Positions 7,915 through 16,613 of a DNA stretch of 64,000 nt are shown one piece after another. Location of the stretch: contig NZ_FNHV01000010.1 of assembly GCF_900103585.1 (NCBI RefSeq), forward strand, positions 204,607-268,606. The letters are read 5' to 3'. Under the pieces are notes generated by a model, which ran no database searches, was not told the DNA's origin, and saw only the letters and a list, made by a program, of their open reading frames with translations. The stretch is from Streptomyces sp. cf386. Its GTDB lineage: Bacteria; Actinomycetota; Actinomycetes; Streptomycetales; Streptomycetaceae. The position numbers and the translations under genes are program-made. The number at the start of each line of letters is the position of its first letter. The first letter of the stretch is position 1.

Positions 7915-8813
7915 GAGGCCTCGACCTCCGCCGCCGTGGGGAAGGACTCCTGCGCGCCCTCCTTCGTGACCGCGGCCGCCCCGACCCGGGCCGCGTACGC
8001 CGCCGCCTCGGCCAGGGACGAGCCCGTCCCCAGCTTCCAGGCCAGGGCGGCCGTGAACGCATCGCCCGCGCCCGTCGTGTCCACGGCGTCCACCTTCACG
8101 GACGGAACCCGTGTCACGCCCTCCGCCGAGGCGACCAGCGCGCCCTCCGCGCCCAGGGTCACCACCACCGAGCGGGGCCCCTTGGCGAGCAGGATCCGCG
8201 CCCACTCCTCCGGCGTCTCGCCCACCGTGGAGTCGCCGAGGATCACCTTCGCCTCGTGCTCGTTCACGATCAGCGGGTCGCAGGCCGCCAGCACCTCGCT
8301 CGGCAGCGGGCGCGGCGGGGAGGGGTTGAGGACGAAGCGGCTGTCGTCGGCCAGGTTCCGTACGACCTCCACGACCGTCTCCAGCGGGATCTCCAGCTGG
8401 GCCGACACCACGCGCGACGCCTGGAAGAGGCTCGCGGCGGCCTGGACGTCGGCCGGGGCGAGCCGTCCGTTCGCCCCCGGCGACACCACGATGCTGTTGT
8501 CCCCGGACGGGTCCACCGTGATCAGCGCGACGCCGGTCGGCGCACCGCCGACCAGAACGCCCACCGTGTCGACACCGGCCGCCCGCTGCGAGTCGAGCAG
8601 CAGTCGGCCGTGCGCGTCGTCGCCGACCCGGGCCAGCAGCGCCGTACGGGCCCCGAGCCGGGCGGCAGCGACCGCCTGGTTCGCGCCCTTGCCGCCCGGG
8701 TGGACGGCCAGGTCGGAGCCGAGCACGGTCTCGCCCGCTCCAGGCCTGCGCTCTACACCGATCACCAGGTCGGCGTTGGCCGACCCTACGACCAGGAGGT
8801 CGTAGTCATACAT
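7911..8813 (-). CDS. rbsK: Ribokinase RbsK
   Basis: 300 residues of the PfkB family. It begins MYDYDLLVVGSANADLVIG, has HPGGKGANQAVAAARLG at residues 39-53 for substrate binding, and the PfkB signature DTTGAGDAFTAALAW with the catalytic aspartate near residue 251. It phosphorylates ribose to ribose 5-phosphate in the cytosol. The frame is open to 8861, but GGGGAG eight bases before the ATG at 8813 fixes the start. rbsD follows with a GTGA overlap. It is separated from rbsCB by a 114-bp gap with a GC-rich hairpin that may set the relative expression of kinase and transporter. Confidence 0.95.
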   Translation of the reverse strand: MYDYDLLVVGSANADLVIGVERRPGAGETVLGSDLAVHPGGKGANQAVAAARLGARTALLARVGDDAHGRLLLDSQRAAGVDTVGVLVGGAPTGVALITVDPSGDNSIVVSPGANGRLAPADVQAAASLFQASRVVSAQLEIPLETVVEVVRNLADDSRFVLNPSPPRPLPSEVLAACDPLIVNEHEAKVILGDSTVGETPEEWARILLAKGPRSVVVTLGAEGALVASAEGVTRVPSVKVDAVDTTGAGDAFTAALAWKLGTGSSLAEAAAYAARVGAAAVTKEGAQESFPTAAEVEAS

Positions 8814-8868
8814 GAGCTTGCTCCCCTGATTGGTCCCCGTTGTGACGCCCGGTCCACGCAATGACGTA

Positions 8869-8905
8869 CGGCGGGCGGATCCCCAGTGGACCCGCCCGCC
8901 CGCCG
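8869..8905. terminator. Intercistronic GC hairpin between rbsCB and rbsK
   Basis: CGGCGGGCGG (8869-8878) pairs with CCGCCCGCCG (8896-8905). It sits inside the operon, so partial termination or 3' protection of the rbsA-rbsCB message is more likely than full termination. Confidence 0.45.
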
Positions 8906-8927
8906 GTCTGTCAGTCTGTCTACGGCC

Positions 8928-10877
8928 TCAGCCCGCGAAGCCGGCCACGTTCTCCTTCGTGACCACCTTCACCGGCACCATCACCGACTTCTCGACCTCG
9001 TCGCCCTTGGCGGCCTTCACCGCGTTCTGCACGGCGATCCTGCCGAGCTCCGTCGGCTGCTGAGCCACGGACGCGAACAGCGTGCCCGCCTTGACGGCCG
9101 TCAGACCGTCCGCGGTTCCGTCGAAGCCGATGACCTGGACGGACGTGCCGGCCTTGGAGCCGAGTGCCTTGATCGCGCCGAGCGCCATCTCGTCGTTCTC
9201 CGCGAAGACGCCGGTGATGTCCGGGTTGGCCTGCAGCAGGTTGGTCATGACGTCCAGGCCCTTGGTGCGGTCCCAGTCGGCGGGCTGCTTGGCGACGACC
9301 TTGATGCCCGGGTAGGCCTTCAGTCCCTCGGCGAAGCCGGCGCCGCGCTCGCGGCTGGCGGAGGTGCCGGCCTGGCCCTGGAGGATCACGATCGTGCCCT
9401 TGCCGCCCAGCTTGTCGGCGAGCGCCTTGGCGGCGAGCTTGCCGCCGGTGACGTTGTCGGAGGCGACGAGTGCGGCGGTGGTGGCGTTGTTGACCGCCCG
9501 GTCGACGGCGACCAGCGGGATGTCCGACTTGTTCACGCCCTTCGCCGCCGGGGTCACCGCGTCGGAGTCCACCGGGTTGACGATGATCGTGCCGAGGCCC
9601 TCGCTGGTGAAGTTCTGCAGCTGGTTGGCCTGCTGAGAGGCGTCGTTCTGCGCGTCCGTGACCGTCAGGTCGACGCCCAGCTTCTTCGCCTCCTCCTGCG
9701 CCCCGGCGCGGATCGACACGAAGAACGGGTTGTTGAGGGTCGACAGGGACAGGCCGATCTTCTGGCTCTTCGCCTCCGAGGAGCCGCTGTGCAGGAGGGA
9801 CGTCGCCCCGACGATCGCCGCCGCGACCACGGCCGCGAGGAGATACGTCGCCGCCTGCTTGCCCTTGCCGCCCTGGGAGGTGCCCGCGGCCACCGGGGTC
9901 GCCCCGGCCTTGCGCCGCACGGTGTCCAGCAGGACCGCGAGCGCGATCACGACGCCGATGACGACCTGCTGCCAGAAGGCGGACACGGACAGCAGGTTGA
10001 GCCCGTTGCGCAGCACCGCCAGGATCAGCGCGCCGATCAGCGTGCCGGACGCCTTGCCCGTACCACCGGCCAGCGAGGCGCCGCCGATGACGACCGCCGC
10101 GATGGCGTCGAGCTCGTAGCCCTGTGCGGCCTGCGGCTGCGCGGAGGAGAGACGGGCGGCGAGCACGATGCCCGCGGCGGCGGCGAACAGGCCGGAGAAC
10201 GCGTAGATGGCGAGCTTCTGCTTCTTCACGCGGAGACCGGAGAGGCGGGCCGCCTCCTCGTTGCCGCCGATCGCGTACATCGAGCGGCCGATGTACGTCC
10301 GGCCGAGGACGAACGCCGTGATCAGGCCCATGGCGATCATCACGAGCACCGGCACCGGCAGCCAGCCGCCGAGCGTGTCGCCGAGATGCGAGACCGAGTC
10401 GGGGAAGGCGATGGGGGAGCCCTGCGAGATCACCAGGGACAGACCGCGGGCCACCGACAGCATGGCCAGCGTCGCGATGAACGGCGGGAGTTTGCCGTAC
10501 GACACCAGGAAGCCGTTGACCAGGCCGCACGCTATGCCGGTGGCGATCGCGAGCAGTACGGCGAGGAAGACCGGGACGCCCTCCGACGTGGCGCTCCACG
10601 CGAGGACGGTGGCCGACAGGGCGGCGACCGAGCCGACCGACAGGTCGATGCCCGCCGAGACGATCACGAAGGTCACGCCGAAGGCGAGGATGGCGGTGAC
10701 GGCCGCCTGGACGCCGACGTTGAGGAGGTTGTCCGCGGTCATGAAGTCGCCGGACAGCGCCGACATCGCGATGACCAGGGCGATCAGTGCGGTGAGCGCG
10801 CCGTTGTCGAGCAGGAGGCGGCGCAGCCCCGAGGCGCCACTCGCGCCCGTCGTGCTCTTGAGCGTGTCAGTGGCCAC
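8928..10877 (-). CDS. rbsCB: Ribose ABC transporter permease fused to its substrate-binding protein (RbsC-RbsB)
   Basis: 649 residues holding two normally separate proteins. Residues 1 to about 335 are an RbsC-type permease: many hydrophobic segments and the family motif SAGIDLSVGSV near residue 75, with GYELDAIAAVVIGGASLAGG further on. A further hydrophobic segment, TYLLAAVVAAAIVGATSLL (about 345-365), would cross the membrane. It is followed by an RbsB-type sugar-binding domain starting KIGLSLSTLNNPFF and including NPVDSDAVTP and FAENDEMALGAIKALG. The binding protein has no signal peptide of its own, so the extra helix probably places it outside the cell, tethered to the permease. The frame is unbroken, so this is not a sequencing artefact. 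The start overlaps the end of rbsA by 11 bp. Similar fusions exist in other Streptomyces. Confidence 0.92.
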   Translation of the reverse strand: MATDTLKSTTGASGASGLRRLLLDNGALTALIALVIAMSALSGDFMTADNLLNVGVQAAVTAILAFGVTFVIVSAGIDLSVGSVAALSATVLAWSATSEGVPVFLAVLLAIATGIACGLVNGFLVSYGKLPPFIATLAMLSVARGLSLVISQGSPIAFPDSVSHLGDTLGGWLPVPVLVMIAMGLITAFVLGRTYIGRSMYAIGGNEEAARLSGLRVKKQKLAIYAFSGLFAAAAGIVLAARLSSAQPQAAQGYELDAIAAVVIGGASLAGGTGKASGTLIGALILAVLRNGLNLLSVSAFWQQVVIGVVIALAVLLDTVRRKAGATPVAAGTSQGGKGKQAATYLLAAVVAAAIVGATSLLHSGSSEAKSQKIGLSLSTLNNPFFVSIRAGAQEEAKKLGVDLTVTDAQNDASQQANQLQNFTSEGLGTIIVNPVDSDAVTPAAKGVNKSDIPLVAVDRAVNNATTAALVASDNVTGGKLAAKALADKLGGKGTIVILQGQAGTSASRERGAGFAEGLKAYPGIKVVAKQPADWDRTKGLDVMTNLLQANPDITGVFAENDEMALGAIKALGSKAGTSVQVIGFDGTADGLTAVKAGTLFASVAQQPTELGRIAVQNAVKAAKGDEVEKSVMVPVKVVTKENVAGFAG

Positions 10878-12387
10878 GGGGGGCCTCCTTCTCAGTGGTG
10901 GGGGTGCTGACGGCGAGGGCCATCACGGCGTCCTGGGTGGCCTCGTCGGCCGCGAGTTCGCCCGCGATCCGGCCCTGGGCCATCACCAGGACCCGGTCGC
11001 TCATGCCGAGGACCTCGGGCAGATCGCTGGAGATCATGAGGACGGCGGCACCGGCTGCCGTCAGTTCGTTGATGAGCTGGTAGATCTCGACCTTGGCGCC
11101 GACGTCGATCCCGCGCGTGGGCTCGTCGAGGATCAGCACCTTGGTGTCGGCGAGCAGCCACTTGCCGATGACGACCTTCTGCTGGTTGCCGCCGGACAGG
11201 GTGCGGACGTGCTGTCCGAGGCCCGCCATCCGCACGCCGAGCTGCTTCGCGATCCGCGCGGCGGCCTCGCGCTGGCCCTTGAGGTCGACGAGCCCCGCGC
11301 GCGTGGCCGAACGCAGCGTCACCAGGCCGAGGTTCTCCTCGACGGACGCGTCCAGCACCAGGCCCTGGCCCTTGCGGTCCTCGGGGATCAGCCCGATGCC
11401 GGCGGTCATGGCGGCGCCCACGTCATGACCCTTCAGGGCGGCCCCGGAGACCTTCACGGCTCCCTTGTCGTACGGATCGGCCCCGAAGAGCGCCCGCACG
11501 ACCTCGGTACGGCCGGCGCCCACGAGCCCGGCGATCCCGACGACCTCACCGGCGTGCACCTGGAAGCTGACGTCATGGAAGACCCCGTCGCGGGTGAGCC
11601 CCTCGACGGAGAGCAACGCGGCTCCCGCCTCGGCCCGTTCACGCGGGTACTGCTGCTCGATCGAGCGCCCCACCATGAGCCGTACCAGCTCGTCCTCGGG
11701 CGTATGGGCGGGGACCTGCCCGACCGACTTGCCGTCGCGGATGACGGTGACGCGATCACCGAGGGCGGCGATCTCCTCCAGGTGGTGGGTGATGAAGACG
11801 ATCCCGACGCCGTCCTCGCGCAGCTTGCGCACGATGGCGAAGAGCTTCTCCACCTCCTCGGAGGTGAGCACGGCGGTCGGCTCGTCCATGATCAGCACGC
11901 GCGCGTTCAGGCTCAGCGCCTTGGCGATCTCGACCATCTGCAGGCGCGCGATGCCGAGTTCACGCACACGCGCGCGTGGCGACACGTTCACGCCGACCCG
12001 CTTCAGTAGGACCTCGGCGTCGGCCTCCATCCGCCCCCGGTCGATCATCCCGAAACGGCGCGGCTGGCGCCCCAGGAAGATGTTCTCGGCGACCGTGAGG
12101 TCGGGAACGAGGTTGAACTCCTGGTAGATGGTGGCGATCCCGAGGCGCTCGGAGTCCTGGGCACCGTGGATGCGCGTCTCCTCACCGCCGACCAGGATCC
12201 GCCCGGCGTCGGGCGTGTAGGCACCGGAGAGCATCTTGATGAGGGTGCTCTTGCCCGCGCCGTTCTCACCGAGCAGCACATGCACCTCGCCCCGGCGCAG
12301 ATCGAAGTCGACGCTGTCCAGCGCGACCACGCCCGGGAAGGTCTTCCTTATGCCCTCGATGCGCAGCAACTCGTCCGCGTTGCTCAC
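10867..12387 (-). CDS. rbsA: Ribose ABC transporter ATP-binding protein RbsA
   Basis: 506 residues with two ABC domains, as usual for the ribose/xylose CUT2 class. Domain 1 has the Walker A GENGAGKST at residues 40-48 and Walker B LIMDEPTAVL. Domain 2 has the degenerate Walker A GLVGAGRTE typical of CUT2 proteins and the signature LSGGNQQKV followed by LILDEPTRGID. It powers uptake by the fused RbsCB. The GTG at 12387 overlaps the rbsR stop (GTGA), so the operon is translated from the repressor gene onward. Confidence 0.95.
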   Translation of the reverse strand: MSNADELLRIEGIRKTFPGVVALDSVDFDLRRGEVHVLLGENGAGKSTLIKMLSGAYTPDAGRILVGGEETRIHGAQDSERLGIATIYQEFNLVPDLTVAENIFLGRQPRRFGMIDRGRMEADAEVLLKRVGVNVSPRARVRELGIARLQMVEIAKALSLNARVLIMDEPTAVLTSEEVEKLFAIVRKLREDGVGIVFITHHLEEIAALGDRVTVIRDGKSVGQVPAHTPEDELVRLMVGRSIEQQYPRERAEAGAALLSVEGLTRDGVFHDVSFQVHAGEVVGIAGLVGAGRTEVVRALFGADPYDKGAVKVSGAALKGHDVGAAMTAGIGLIPEDRKGQGLVLDASVEENLGLVTLRSATRAGLVDLKGQREAAARIAKQLGVRMAGLGQHVRTLSGGNQQKVVIGKWLLADTKVLILDEPTRGIDVGAKVEIYQLINELTAAGAAVLMISSDLPEVLGMSDRVLVMAQGRIAGELAADEATQDAVMALAVSTPTTEKEAPRGH

Positions 12388-13412
12388 GACTGGCTCCTGT
12401 TCGTTACGGGGTTCTCGGCGGGGTTCTCACCGCAGGAGCGGCGTACGACGAGACGGGCGGGGAGGGTGACGGACTCGCCGGGCCGTCCCTCGATGCGGTC
12501 GACCAGGGCCCGTACGGCGGCCCGGCCCAGGTCGCCCGTCGGCTGGGCGATGGCGGTGATCGGCGGATCGGTGTGCACGAACCACGGGATGTCGTCGAAC
12601 GCGGCGAGTGCGATGTCGTCCGGTACGCGCAGCCCACGCGCGCGTACGGCGTCCAGCGCGCCGAGCGCCATCAGGTTGTCGGCCGCGAACACGACCTCGG
12701 GCGGCTCGGGCAGGTCGAGGAAGCCCTCGGTGACCCGCCGCCCGCTCTCGGCCTGGAAGTCGCCCTGCCCTATGTAGGCGTCGGGGAGTTCGAGGCCGTA
12801 CGCGGCGAGCGCCTCCCGGAAGGCCTCCACGCGCTCGCGTCCGGTCGTGGTCGCCGCCGGCCCCGCGATGATCGCGAGCCGCCGGTGCCCGAGCCCATGC
12901 AGATGCGCCACGAGATCCCGTACGGCGGCCCGTCCGTCCGAGCGCACCACCGGCACGTCCACGCCCGGGATCCACCGGTCCACGAAGACCATCGGCGTCC
13001 CCGAGCGCGCGGCGCCCAGCATCAGCGGCGAGCCGCCGTCGGTGGGGGAGACGAGCAGACCGTCGATACGGCGGTCCAGCAGGTTCCGTACATGGTGGTC
13101 CTGGAGGTCGGGCCGCTCGTCGGCGTTGCCGATGATGACGCTGTAGCCGAGCGCGCGGGCCTCCTCCTCGACGGAGCGGGCCAGTTCGGTGAAGTAGGGG
13201 TTCATCACGTCGCTGATGACCAGGCCGAGGGTGTGGGTCTGGTCGGTGCGCAGGGAGCGGGCGACGACGTTCGGGCGGTAGCCCAGGGTCTCGACGGCGG
13301 CGAGCACGCGCGTGCGTGCCTCGGCGCTGACCGACGGATGGTCGTTCAGGACACGCGAGACCGTGGCGACGGAAACCCCCGCCTCGGCAGCGACATCCTT
13401 GATGCTCGCCAT
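12384..13412 (-). CDS. rbsR: LacI-family regulator, probable ribose repressor RbsR
   Basis: 342 residues. The HTH SIKDVAAEAGVSVATVSRVLN is followed by the YRPN hinge and a sugar-binding effector domain (LGLVISDVMNPYF, LALAAFDDIPWF). It is the first gene of the rbs operon, so it would be autoregulated. Twin TGGAATCGATTACA boxes at 13486-13531 lie 75-120 bp upstream of its start and are the obvious targets. The name rests on operon position. Confidence 0.9.
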   Translation of the reverse strand: MASIKDVAAEAGVSVATVSRVLNDHPSVSAEARTRVLAAVETLGYRPNVVARSLRTDQTHTLGLVISDVMNPYFTELARSVEEEARALGYSVIIGNADERPDLQDHHVRNLLDRRIDGLLVSPTDGGSPLMLGAARSGTPMVFVDRWIPGVDVPVVRSDGRAAVRDLVAHLHGLGHRRLAIIAGPAATTTGRERVEAFREALAAYGLELPDAYIGQGDFQAESGRRVTEGFLDLPEPPEVVFAADNLMALGALDAVRARGLRVPDDIALAAFDDIPWFVHTDPPITAIAQPTGDLGRAAVRALVDRIEGRPGESVTLPARLVVRRSCGENPAENPVTNRSQS

Positions 13413-13430
13413 CGCCGCTCCACCTCCTTG

Positions 13431-13496
13431 TGGATCGTTCGTGGAGTCGATGCGGATCGTTCGCGGCTCGGTCGAGGACCGTTCCTGGAATCGATT
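13431..13496. repeat. Degenerate 22-bp tandem repeat in the rbs promoter region
   Basis: Three 22-bp units (13431, 13453, 13475) share GGATCGTTCGNGG with decay in their second half. The third unit runs into the first LacI operator. It lies between rbsR and the cupin gene and is non-coding. Confidence 0.6.
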
Positions 13497-13499
13497 ACA
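13486..13499. promoter_or_regulatory. RbsR operator 1
   Basis: TGGAATCGATTACA is a LacI-type site with the symmetric AATCGATT core. It lies 74 bp upstream of rbsR and is repeated exactly 32 bp away. Confidence 0.65.
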
Positions 13500-13517
13500 T
13501 CGACGTCTACGGAGGAT

Positions 13518-13531
13518 TGGAATCGATTACA
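13518..13531. promoter_or_regulatory. RbsR operator 2
   Basis: A second identical TGGAATCGATTACA. The 32-bp centre-to-centre distance is about three helical turns, so both sites face the same side of the DNA, suiting cooperative or looped binding. It lies 130 bp upstream of the cupin gene, which might also be controlled. Confidence 0.65.
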
Positions 13532-13661
13532 CGAGGGTTAATCAAGCCCTCAACCACATCCCGAAACCGGATCGTGATGTCGCGGGGCGCACCGGGGCGG
13601 TCCAGCCTGGAAGGGCAGGAGGTCGTTTCCGCAGGCCCTTGCGGGCTGGAGTGGAGAAGTC

Positions 13662-14027
13662 ATGACGGCAGCGACTCGCGACGACGTGCCCGTCGCCCTC
13701 GCCGGCGACGGCGTGGAGGTGCGCACCAAGCCCATGGGTGGCGGCATGTCCGTCGGCTACATCAGCCTGCCGGAGGGCACGGACATGGGCCCCGCCTTCA
13801 AGGGCCTCGACGGCGACGCCTGCCAGTGCCCGCACTGGGGCTTCCTGCTGAAGGGCCGGCTACGGATGCTGACGGCCGAGGGTGAGGAGTACTACGAGGC
13901 GGGTCAGGCGTACTACTGGGCGCCCGGTCATGTCCCCGTGGCCTTGGAGGACTGCGCACTCGTGGAGTTCTCGCCGACCGAGGACTTCCAGAAGGTGATC
14001 GACCACGTGACGTCACCGACGGGGTGA
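13662..14027 (+). CDS. Small cupin-domain protein
   Basis: 121 residues. Cupin features are CPHWGFLLKGRLRMLT near residue 60 (motif 1, one histidine) and AGQAYYWAPGHVPVALEDCALVEFSP (motif 2). The first motif has only one clear histidine and a nearby CQC, so metal binding is uncertain. No signal peptide is present. The ATG has GGAGAAG seven bases upstream. It is divergent from rbsR and precedes recD2; no function can be assigned. Confidence 0.75.
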   Translation: MTAATRDDVPVALAGDGVEVRTKPMGGGMSVGYISLPEGTDMGPAFKGLDGDACQCPHWGFLLKGRLRMLTAEGEEYYEAGQAYYWAPGHVPVALEDCALVEFSPTEDFQKVIDHVTSPTG

Positions 14028-14090
14028 GGCCGACGGCCGCTGTGTGCACAGGCCGCCCGCGTTGTCGGACCCGGCCGGTACCGTCGGATC

Positions 14091-16349
14091 ATGTCCAATC
14101 AGGCGGGGAGTGCCACGGGCGAACGGCGGCTCGCCGTGCTCGAAGGCGTGCTGGAGCGGATCACGTATGCCAACGAGGAGAACGGCTACACGGTCGCCCG
14201 AGTCGACACCGGCAGGGGCGGCGGCGACCTCCTCACGGTCGTCGGCGCGCTGCTCGGCGCCCAGGTCGGTGAGTCGCTGCGGATGGAGGGGCGTTGGGGC
14301 TCCCACCCGCAGTACGGCAAGCAGTTCACCGTCGAGAACTACACGACCGTGCTGCCGGCCACCGTCCAGGGCATTCGCCGCTATCTCGGCTCCGGCCTGG
14401 TCAAGGGCATCGGCCCGGTCTTCGCCGACCGCATCACGCAGCACTTCGGCATGGACACCCTGAAGATCATCGAGGAGGAGCCCAAGCGCCTCATCGAGGT
14501 GCCCGGGCTCGGCCCCAAGCGCACCAAGAAGATCGCCGACGCCTGGGAGGAGCAGAAGGCGATCAAGGAGGTCATGCTCTTCCTTCAGACGGTCGAGGTG
14601 TCCACGTCCATCGCCGTCCGCATCTACAAGAAGTACGGCGACGCCTCGATCTCCGTCGTCAAGAACCAGCCCTACCGGCTGGCCGCCGACGTCTGGGGCA
14701 TCGGGTTCCTCACCGCCGACAAGATCGCCCAGTCCGTCGGCATCCCGCACGACAGCCCGGAGCGCGTCAAGGCGGGCCTGCAGTACGCGCTGTCGCAGGC
14801 CACCGACCAGGGCAACTGCTACCTCCCCGAGGAGCGGCTGATCGCGGACGCGGTGAAGCTCCTCCAGGTCGACACCGGCCTCGTCATCGAGTGCCTCGCG
14901 GAGCTGGCCCAGGTCCCGGAGGACGGCGGCGACCCGGGTGTCGTACGGGAGAAGGTCCCCGGTCCCGACGGCGCCTCGGACGAGCCCGTCACCGCCGTCT
15001 ACCTCGTCCCCTTCCACCGGGCCGAACTCTCCCTCTCCGCCCAGCTGTTGCGCCTGCTGCGCACGGATGAGGACCGGATGCCGGGCTTCCGTGACGTGGC
15101 CTGGGACAAGGCGCTGGGCTGGCTGAAGGGGCGTACGGGCGCGGAGCTCGCTCCGGAGCAGGAAGCCGCCGTGAAGCTGGCGCTCACGGAGAGGGTCGCC
15201 GTCCTCACCGGCGGCCCGGGCTGCGGCAAGTCCTTCACGGTGCGCTCGATCGTGGAGCTGGCCCGCGCCAGGAAGGCCAGGGTCGTGCTCGCCGCCCCCA
15301 CCGGCCGCGCCGCCAAGCGCCTCGCCGAGCTCACCGGCGCCGAGGCCTCCACCGTCCACCGCCTCCTGGAGCTCAAGCCCGGGGGCGACGCGGCCTACGA
15401 CAAGGACCGCCCGCTCCAGGCCGACCTGGTGGTGGTCGACGAGGCGTCCATGCTGGACCTGCTGCTGGCCAACAAGCTGGCCAAGGCCGTACCGCCGGGC
15501 GCCCATCTGCTGTTCGTCGGGGACGTCGACCAACTGCCCAGCGTCGGCGCGGGGGAGGTCCTGCGGGACCTGCTCGCCGACGGCAGCCCCATCCCGGCCG
15601 TGCGCCTCACGCGCGTGTTCCGCCAGGCCCAGCAGTCGGGCGTGGTGACCAACGCCCACCGGATCAACGCCGGGCAGCACCCCGTCACCGACGGCATGAA
15701 GGACTTCTTCCTCTTCGTCGAGGACGACACGGAGGAGGCCGGACGGCTCACGGTGGACGTGGTGGCCCGTCGGATTCCGGCCAAATTCGGCCTCGATCCG
15801 CGCCGGGACGTCCAGGTGCTGGCCCCCATGCACCGCGGACCGGCCGGCGCGGGCACGCTGAACGGCCTGCTCCAGCAGGCCATCACGCCCGGGCGGCCCG
15901 ATCTGGCGGAAAAGCGGTTCGGCGGCCGGGTCTTCCGTGTCGGCGACAAGGTCACCCAGATTCGCAACAATTACGAGAAGGGGGAGAACGGTGTCTTCAA
16001 CGGCACCGTGGGCGTGGTCACCTCGCTCGACCCGGTCGACCAGCGCCTCACGGTGCTGACGGACGAGGACGAGGAGGTGCCGTACGAATTCGATGAACTG
16101 GACGAGCTTGCGCATGCGTACGCGGTGACCATTCACCGCTCGCAGGGAAGTGAATATCCCGCCGTGGTGATCCCCGTCACGACGGGAGCATGGATGATGC
16201 TCCAGCGGAACCTGCTCTACACCGCGGTGACCCGCGCCAAGCGGCTGGTCGTCCTCGTGGGATCACGCAAGGCGATCGGACAGGCGGTGCGCACGGTGTC
16301 GGCGGGACGGCGCTGCACGGCGCTCGACTTCCGGCTCGCGGGCTCCTGA
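14091..16349 (+). CDS. recD2: RecD2-type superfamily 1 DNA helicase
   Basis: 752 residues. An N-terminal OB-like domain is followed by helix-hairpin-helix repeats (VKGIGPVFADRI, EVPGLGPKRTKKI). The helicase core has Walker A GGPGCGKSFT near residue 375 and Walker B VVVDEASMLD near 449. Near residue 680 comes the UvrD C-terminal segment TIHRSQGSEYPAVVIP. This architecture is that of RecD2, a 5'-3' helicase not bound to RecBC, involved in replication-fork and recombination repair in bacteria lacking RecBCD. It is complete. Downstream lies the citrate synthase gene after a 264-bp gap. Confidence 0.93.
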   Translation: MSNQAGSATGERRLAVLEGVLERITYANEENGYTVARVDTGRGGGDLLTVVGALLGAQVGESLRMEGRWGSHPQYGKQFTVENYTTVLPATVQGIRRYLGSGLVKGIGPVFADRITQHFGMDTLKIIEEEPKRLIEVPGLGPKRTKKIADAWEEQKAIKEVMLFLQTVEVSTSIAVRIYKKYGDASISVVKNQPYRLAADVWGIGFLTADKIAQSVGIPHDSPERVKAGLQYALSQATDQGNCYLPEERLIADAVKLLQVDTGLVIECLAELAQVPEDGGDPGVVREKVPGPDGASDEPVTAVYLVPFHRAELSLSAQLLRLLRTDEDRMPGFRDVAWDKALGWLKGRTGAELAPEQEAAVKLALTERVAVLTGGPGCGKSFTVRSIVELARARKARVVLAAPTGRAAKRLAELTGAEASTVHRLLELKPGGDAAYDKDRPLQADLVVVDEASMLDLLLANKLAKAVPPGAHLLFVGDVDQLPSVGAGEVLRDLLADGSPIPAVRLTRVFRQAQQSGVVTNAHRINAGQHPVTDGMKDFFLFVEDDTEEAGRLTVDVVARRIPAKFGLDPRRDVQVLAPMHRGPAGAGTLNGLLQQAITPGRPDLAEKRFGGRVFRVGDKVTQIRNNYEKGENGVFNGTVGVVTSLDPVDQRLTVLTDEDEEVPYEFDELDELAHAYAVTIHRSQGSEYPAVVIPVTTGAWMMLQRNLLYTAVTRAKRLVVLVGSRKAIGQAVRTVSAGRRCTALDFRLAGS

Positions 16350-16484
16350 CCCTGCCTTCGGCCCGCCGTGGGACCCCCTCCTGACCTGGCGATTCGTGAG
16401 GCATCGAAAAAAATGATCGATCAAACGAGTCGTGAAGGTCACAGAGCACTTCCAGATGGGGAAAACAGGGGGCAGGATGGCAGG

Positions 16485-16507
16485 TTGGCGGCACTCAGTG
16501 CCGCCAA
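16485..16507 (+). promoter_or_regulatory. Hairpin in the recD2-gltA gap
   Basis: TTGGCGGCAC and GTGCCGCCAA form a perfect 10-bp stem around TCA (16485-16494, 16498-16507). It lies 136 bp after recD2 and 107 bp before the citrate synthase start. With no T-run it may be a recD2 terminator, a gltA leader element or a protein-binding palindrome. Confidence 0.5.
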
Positions 16508-16613
16508 TAGGCCCAATGGTCGACCCCGAGTGCACTCTCCTGAGCCGAATGGGGGAGGGTAGAGACAGTCAGGGCAACCTCGAAGATGAGGCACAACGTC
16601 GGTGAGGGAAGAC

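Noticed and set aside
8886..10910. 674-aa plus-strand ORF opposite rbsCB
   Set aside because: Asp/Gly/Arg/His-rich shadow frame caused by GC codon bias; the minus strand encodes clear transporter domains.
14013..16136. 707-aa minus-strand ORF opposite recD2
   Set aside because: Shadow frame; the helicase motifs are on the plus strand and cover the whole interval.
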